Source: Artocarpus heterophyllus (taxonomy: Eukaryota; Streptophyta; Magnoliopsida; Rosales; Moraceae). From it: 64,000 bases of DNA. How positions within the stretch are numbered: position 1 is the stretch's first letter; every line of letters starts with the position of its first letter. The stretch spans positions 29,538,602-29,602,601 of the forward strand of contig CM046353.1 of the NCBI GenBank assembly GCA_025403435.1, in the 5' to 3' direction. Shown piece by piece: positions 59,182-64,000 of this stretch. The notes beneath the pieces are model-generated. The model ran no database searches. It was not told the origin of the DNA and saw only the letters and a list, made by a program, of their open reading frames with translations. The translations under genes were made by a program, and so were the position numbers.

Positions 59182-62100
59182 CTAAAAAGAATATTTTTAC
59201 TAAATATAAGTAAAAAAGAGTCATCATGATAACAACAGTTTTTGGTGTTGTTGCTCCTAAACTAGCATATTGTGACACTTGGCCACAAATTTTTTTCTTT
59301 TTTTCAAATTTGATATAGACAGTGACAGATGTCCTGATTTCTGAGAGATTTCAATTAGAGTGCAGAGAATATTTGTTTTTATAAAATTTAAAGTTATTGT
59401 GTAATGGACATGTGGTTACCTCCATTCAGCTTAAATGTCCATCACTAATTTAGTTCGGACAGTAAAGCTAGTAGAAATAAATAAATATATTTGGAAGTAA
59501 TTTGTCAAAAAAAAAAAAAAAACCGTTTAAAGGACAATTTCACTATGCAAGCTAATAAAACTAAAAATGACAAGCCACCAAGAATCTGCTGCATGTTGAT
59601 TGCAAAAATGAAATTAAAGAAATTACCCTTAAGACAACTTTTGTCCGTATTCTAAAAGTATACTTCGACATTAAAAGCTAACTTGTATAAAGTAGCACGG
59701 CCTAGAGCAAGGACAGATGGTATTGACTATTGACTAGAGGGTTTTTTCACCAAAGATGCAAAGAGACACAATCAAAGTGGAGAATAGATAGTGTGGCAAC
59801 AAATTCAGTCTACATATCTTTCTATTTTTGGATTTGTGCAAGAGTAGCCTTCTGTAGAGGAATAACTGAGTTACCAGAGACGCCCTCATCACATGACTTG
59901 GCAAAAAATACGGCTTCTGGAAATCTGGGATTCTTTATTTAGTAAACATTTACTTGCACTGTTTTTATACCCAAGACCAGCGTGCTACTAAAAAGGGATT
60001 ATTATCATAAATTCCATGACCTATGAGACCTAATTCAAGTTGCCCCCAATTTTTCAAAACTGCTCAAAATGCCCCTTCTGCCTGTTCCGTCAATAAACTT
60101 AACAGATTTTCTGACCTGACCACCTCGCCACAAGCCTAATTCAGAACGACCAGGCAAAGGGCACGACCACCTCACGATGTTGATGGAGGTCCAGTCCAAC
60201 AGCAAAGAGTGAAATTGGAATTATAGAATATATGGAATCTAAAACTCGTCATTTCTTAATTTTTAAAAAATTTGGTCATTATCTAAAGTGGGTGATTGAA
60301 AACGGGCTCCAGCCATTGCCAAACAAATACATGTTCCGTTCAGCTTTGAAGGTTCTTCCGTTAAGTACAATATAAATCCGACTACCCACCGCAAATTACC
60401 TTCTGTTCTCAAGGGGAGAAAAGAACAGAACACTTGTATGAAGCCAATTTGTTATGCCACATAAATAAAAATGAAATATAACTTCGTAGATTTTTATACC
60501 TTGCATAGCGAGACTGTATGGAGATGTCCCGCACCTTAATTCTGTTGACTGTACCACTTTGGCTAACTAGGACCACTTGTTCATCACTCTCACCATCTTC
60601 TGTTATTTTAAAAACTAAATAAATTAAGGATGGAGCTTGTCGGCGCATAATATTGCTTCTAAAGAAAAATTAAGATTACCTGCCAATGAAAACCCAACCA
60701 CAAAAACTGCTGCCAGGCGATCCTCTGCAGCAAACTGAAAAACAAAGAAGAGAAACCATCAAGAGAGGGAAAAGAAATTGGTCGTGTGCCTCTAGCCGAA
60801 AAAATTCGTATGTAGTAGAGATGAATACCTTGTACCCTATCAGACCCACTCTGTTCAGAGGTGATGAGCGAAAGCTGCTCAAGGGAACCCGCTTTCCATA
60901 TCCACTTTCCGATATGAATAACAACCATGGGCCATTTACGCCTCTGGAAGTGTGGAAATACAAACACAAATATAGGATTATAAATCATGCAATCATGGAA
61001 ACTGCTGTACTAAACAAAATTATATTGGATGAACCAAATGACAATTTGAACCATAGCTGAATAACTACAACAATCTGTCCTTTCAGATTAATACTAAGGT
61101 CCTCTCTATACATCTCAAATAATCATACTAGAACTCATGATTACCCAAGTTGTCTTTAGCTAGCTAAATTTATAGTAAATCTTATCCTAACTCTTTGCAA
61201 CCAATGCATGCAGTACTCATTGCATCATCCAAACCATCTCATTTAAGCCTCCCAAATTATCCTCAACCATTTCCATCCTCACCTTGAAACTTTCACATTA
61301 TAGCTACAAGAAATTGAACAGACGGAATGAAACACCAGAGCTCCAAATAAAACCCTCTATGTGATGGACAGGATCAGACAAGTTGAGGTTTCATTAGCTC
61401 AAAGCTATTCCATATAGGCATTCATAAGTCTGTTATTCCGCCAACATTTTCCCCCCCTTGTTGCTAGAAAACAAGTTACAGATACATAAAATTAAAACAA
61501 CTTGTTGGGAAGTTACTTGCTCGGGGGACCTCCTGACACCCTATCCAAGTCTTTGCGCATTGCTGCAGGTATAATGTCCACACTCGCCATCTTATCCCCT
61601 GCTTTGAGTCTCATGGCCACGGCACCCCTTGTATTTCTGCCTTGTGTTCGAATCTGTTAAGACAGTATAATAGTGAAGGAATTAGAAAATAGTAAGCATG
61701 GATAAGGTCCTTCAATGAATTGGAGCAAACCACATAACGAAAAATATACCATTGATAATTTAAACCCTGAGCTGATGATCCTCTCAAAACACATCTAGTT
61801 CTGAACACTAGTTATCATTCCTTTTAATTTTTTTTCCCAACCAAATTTATATATTAAAAGAAGCCATTTCTTTTCTAAAGGTCCAAAGGTACCTTGTTAT
61901 AGATTTTACAATATTTGGCAGCTTCTTCTTTCCTGTCCATACTAAACATTAATAATTGCTTTATGAATGCAGCTTCCATAATTGCTATTACCATTTTGGA
62001 CAGAGAAAACCACCACCTTACGATATAACAGAACACCATGCTATCAAATTGTAACTCATAGTTAAGATATCTATATTATAGGGTGTTTGGTTTTTTTTTT

Positions 62101-62261
62101 TTTTTTGGTTCTAACCACACAGTAAAAAGCTCTCACATGCTATAGTGAAAAACAAAAAGTTGTTACAATGTAAAGCTCTCACGTGCTAGTGATTAAATTG
62201 GTTCAAACCATACTTTCCAAACACCCTTTTAGTCATAGATCAACTTTTTTCGGAAAAAAAC

Positions 62262-62303
<42 letters not shown>

Positions 62304-63808
62304 GGGGAAAAAAAAAAGAAACAAACAAACATAAACAAAAAAAGTGTTGCCTGAATTCATTATGGATCTTTAATGGTAAAAATCATCTTCTTGAGTTAAC
62401 AATTGTGATACCAGACGCCACAAATAACCAAAAAAGAGACGTTTTAGGTTCTAATTGCATACCGTCCTTTAACTGCACGCTTGGAAGCAACATACTAACA
62501 AACATAAAGGAACTTACTTTATCACAGGAAGTTAGAATGACCATTCCATTTTGTGATGCCATTGCAACAACATCATCGTTTGAGCAACAACGAACCCATT
62601 TTAGCTTGTCACCAGGAACCTAATGATGGCTAAATAAGAACCTTGCATACAAAAAGGAAGCCAAGACTAAGGCAGGAAACAGGACAAACCAATTGAATTG
62701 CTATGATTCCTGTCGACCTGATTGAGGAAAAAGAACTCAAAGATACTTTCTTGATATATCCATTAGCTGTAAGCATCAATAAAAACTGATCTCCAGAAAA
62801 CTCACTGACAGGAATAACTGATGTAATTCTCTCACCATCAGACAAAGATAAGATCTGTGTGAAGTGGTATGTAAAATAAATTAGTGACAGCTAAAAAGAA
62901 TGACTGAAGAAAAAAAGGGTGCCAACATGTCAATACTCAATACCTGAACCAGAGGCATACCAGCAGCTGTCCTAGTGCATTCTGGAATTTTATATGCACG
63001 AGCTGAGTATACCGTTCCCTTATCACTGCAAAAACACTTTTTGTAAAGATCCCACATACCAAAGATAACTATGCAAAGGAAAGCTATAAAACCTACAATC
63101 TAGACAAAGATTTGATCCAATAAGTTCAGACAGGATAAATTAACAAAAATATTTCCTTCTCCAATGAGTTATTCGTACATGGCTAAGACACCTCTAAGAC
63201 CTTGCAATTACAGCATAAAAGGACAAGATCTAGAATTCGTAACTTCATAAGTGCTGTACTTATAAAGCAAGTCCGCCAAATGCTCATTCTAACCTTTTTT
63301 TTTTTTTTTTGGTTTATTCCTTCATTGAATAGCATAAATGCTTTTGTATAATAAATCCAGAACAAACTGAAAATACCTGAAGTATAGAACATGGTCATGA
63401 GCTCGGCAAACAAGAAAGTCTGACATGGCATCATTTACCCTCAATTTCCCAACAGATTTACCAATTGTTCCACGATTTTGAAGATTAAAGGTATCAGGCT
63501 TCATCCGCTTAACATAACCTTTTTCACTAAAGGCCTGAAAACATATACGCAAGATATTTTAAACAAATATTAGTTCTTAGAAAATGACAAAGCAAAATCC
63601 ATAGGAAGATGTAAACATGTTTCTTTTTTCTTTCCAACAGAAAAATGATAAGTCATGGAATTCGGTTTTTTTTTCCCTGTACCAGCAGCATTTCTTCATT
63701 AGGAATAACATCTATGTCTTCAAGTTGACCACCATCTATGTCTTCTAACATTGATCGCCTCGGATTGGAAAACTTGTTCTTCAATTCAGTTGCTTCTTTT
63801 TCAATTAC
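59073..63808 (-). CDS. GYRA: DNA gyrase subunit A, organellar (3' portion, partial)
   Basis: Ten exons on minus: 63683-63808, 63377-63534, 62944-63025, 62690-62854, 62518-62619, 61517-61653, 60829-60943, 60680-60734, 60500-60599 and 59073-59181. All have GT/AG borders and together total 1,149 nt, one open frame of 382 codons plus TAG. They encode the C-terminal beta-pinwheel of plant gyrase A, which wraps DNA so the GyrA/GyrB enzyme can introduce negative supercoils in plastids and mitochondria. Motifs: LEDIDVIPNEEML, the GyrA-box-like QNRGTIGKS, DAMSDFLVCRAHDHVL, TGIIAIQL, MASQNGMV, GYGKRVPLSSF and LVSQSGTVNRIKVRDI. The N-terminal domain with the catalytic Tyr and the transit peptide lie beyond 64000. 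Confidence 0.93.
60500..60599 (-). CDS. GYRA: GYRA exon
   Basis: Encodes EDGESDEQVVLVSQSG, then TVNRIKVRDISIQSRYAR. Donor CAAG/GTATAA. It is followed by a 1.3-kb intron (59182-60499) with no recognised gene. Confidence 0.92.
60680..60734 (-). CDS. GYRA: GYRA exon (55 nt)
   Basis: Encodes FAAEDRLAAVFVVGFSLA. Acceptor TTTTTCAG, donor GCAG/GTAAT. Confidence 0.9.
60829..60943 (-). CDS. GYRA: GYRA exon
   Basis: Encodes GVNGPWLLFISESGYGKRVP, then LSSFRSSPLNRVGLIGYK. The overlapping frame at 60659-60988 is a shadow. Confidence 0.92.
61517..61653 (-). CDS. GYRA: GYRA exon
   Basis: Encodes IRTQGRNTRGAVAMRLKAGD, then KMASVDIIPAAMRKDLD and a linker, ending AGCAA/GTAAC. Leaves at phase 2. Confidence 0.9.
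62079..62228. mobile_element. 150-bp MITE in GYRA intron
   Basis: Termini TAGGGTGTTTGG and CCAAACACCCTT are inverted and flanked by TTA (62076-62078 and 62229-62231), a PIF/Harbinger-type 3-bp duplication. It contains a T-run and two copies of AAAGCTCTCACRTGCTA. It lies in the intron between 61654 and 62517. Confidence 0.75.
62258..62302 (+). repeat. (AAAAC)n simple repeat in GYRA intron
   Basis: About nine AAAAC/AAAAAC units. Non-coding; the plus-strand frame 62183-62623 crossing it is spurious. Confidence 0.85.
62518..62619 (-). CDS. GYRA: GYRA exon
   Basis: Encodes VPGDKLKWVRCCSNDD, then VVAMASQNGMVILTSCDK. Phase 0 at both ends. Confidence 0.9.
62690..62854 (-). CDS. GYRA: GYRA exon
   Basis: Encodes ILSLSDGERITSVIPVSEF, LLMLTANGYIKKVSLSSFS and RSTGIIAIQL. 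Phase 0 at both ends. Confidence 0.92.
62944..63025 (-). CDS. GYRA: GYRA exon
   Basis: Encodes DKGTVYSARAYKIPECTRTA, then AGMPLVQ. Enters at phase 2 and leaves at phase 0. Confidence 0.88.
63377..63534 (-). CDS. GYRA: GYRA exon with GyrA-box-like motif
   Basis: Encodes AFSEKGYVKRMKPDTF, NLQNRGTIGKSVGKLR and the SDFLVCRAHDHVL strand. QNRGTIGKS occupies the place of the bacterial GyrA box (QRRGGKG), the element needed for DNA wrapping; the plant form differs, as in plant homologues. Confidence 0.92.
63683..63808 (-). CDS. GYRA: GYRA exon, junction of breakage-reunion domain and pinwheel
   Basis: Encodes VIEKEATELKNKFSNPRRSM, then LEDIDGGQLEDIDVIPNEEM, phase 0 at both ends. Acceptor TTAG/G at 63809-63810; donor G/GTACAG at 63682. 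The preceding exon is not in the window (63809-64000 is intron). Confidence 0.9.
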
Positions 63809-64000
63809 CTAATTTTATCAGAAAAATAGTTCAGTCATGACTTTGTTTCATCACAGAAAAACAATGAGAAACATACTCTTTCATCATACATTTAAGACAC
63901 ACACAGAAGCATTGATATAGTTAGGCACACAAGCCTAACCTGACTTTATTTAAGAACAAGGGTCTTGACATGTAAGGAAAATAAGGCTAAAAAATGGAAA
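63809..64000 (-). other. GYRA: GYRA intron, incomplete at window edge
   Basis: No exon was recognised between the acceptor at 63809 and the window end, so the next upstream exon lies beyond 64000. Confidence 0.6.

Noticed and set aside
60659..60988. 109-codon minus-strand frame with possible membrane segments
   Set aside because: Alternate-frame shadow of GYRA exons 60829-60943 and 60680-60734, reading through introns.
62183..62623. 146-codon Lys/Asn-rich plus-strand frame
   Set aside because: Runs over an (AAAAC)n repeat and antisense to a supported GYRA exon.
1..64000. tRNA or rRNA genes
   Set aside because: No cloverleaf-like or rRNA-conserved stretches were recognised by eye; matches to initiator tRNA-Met are short retroelement primer sites.

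Overview
This is plant nuclear DNA, most likely from a eudicot. It is AT-rich and packed with Ty1/copia-type and Ty3/gypsy-type LTR retrotransposons, MITEs and hAT-like elements. It also carries two intron-containing plant genes: a broken copy of a P4-ATPase (phospholipid flippase, ALA1-type) and the 3' part of the organellar DNA gyrase A gene (GYRA). No bacterial, CRISPR, rRNA or tRNA features were seen.

Layout. 1-1444: gypsy-type LTR remnant. 1459-11341: an old copia fragment followed by a foldback element, which is split by a complete minus-strand copia element (copia-1, 1751-11293, TSD ATAAG). Copia-1 itself carries a 2.2-kb solo LTR (2897-5137, TSD ACTAT) and a Tourist-like MITE (6792-7300, TSD TTA). 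11614-23278: a minus-strand solo LTR interrupted by a full-length plus-strand copy of its own family (copia-2, 11694-21375, TSD CTATA, 2.0-kb LTRs). About 23480-25370: a non-autonomous element with roughly 0.35-kb terminal inverted repeats, interrupted by a 777-bp hAT-like element. 26846-32602: ALA1-type flippase pseudogene, plus strand, seven exons with several stops and frameshifts. 35175-39346: an internally deleted copia element (copia-3, minus strand, TSD CTTTT). 40671-45539: decayed minus-strand relative of copia-2. 45540-57185: plus-strand LTR and leader of the same family, split by a LARD-like gypsy derivative with 3.75-3.8-kb LTRs (47063-56282). 57186-57919: gypsy gag and leader fragment. 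59073-63808: ten 3' exons of GYRA on the minus strand; the gene continues beyond the right edge.

How the parts relate. Only GYRA looks like a functional host gene here: its ten exons give one uninterrupted 382-codon frame encoding the C-terminal beta-pinwheel. The flippase locus keeps its splice sites but has lost its catalytic integrity. None of the retroelements looks autonomous: copia-2 has stops, frameshifts and a Glu-to-Lys change in the integrase triad, and copia-3 has lost most of RT/RNase H and has Asp-to-Asn in the triad.

The most unusual pattern is a set of short GC-rich palindromes repeated at about 22-bp intervals. Their sequence differs between families (core TTCGGCAGGCCGAA in copia-2 relatives and in the gypsy remnant; GGCGCCTAGGCGCC in copia-3). 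In both copia families the array lies roughly 120-320 bp upstream of the LTR TATA box, and its copy number differs between the two LTRs of a single element.
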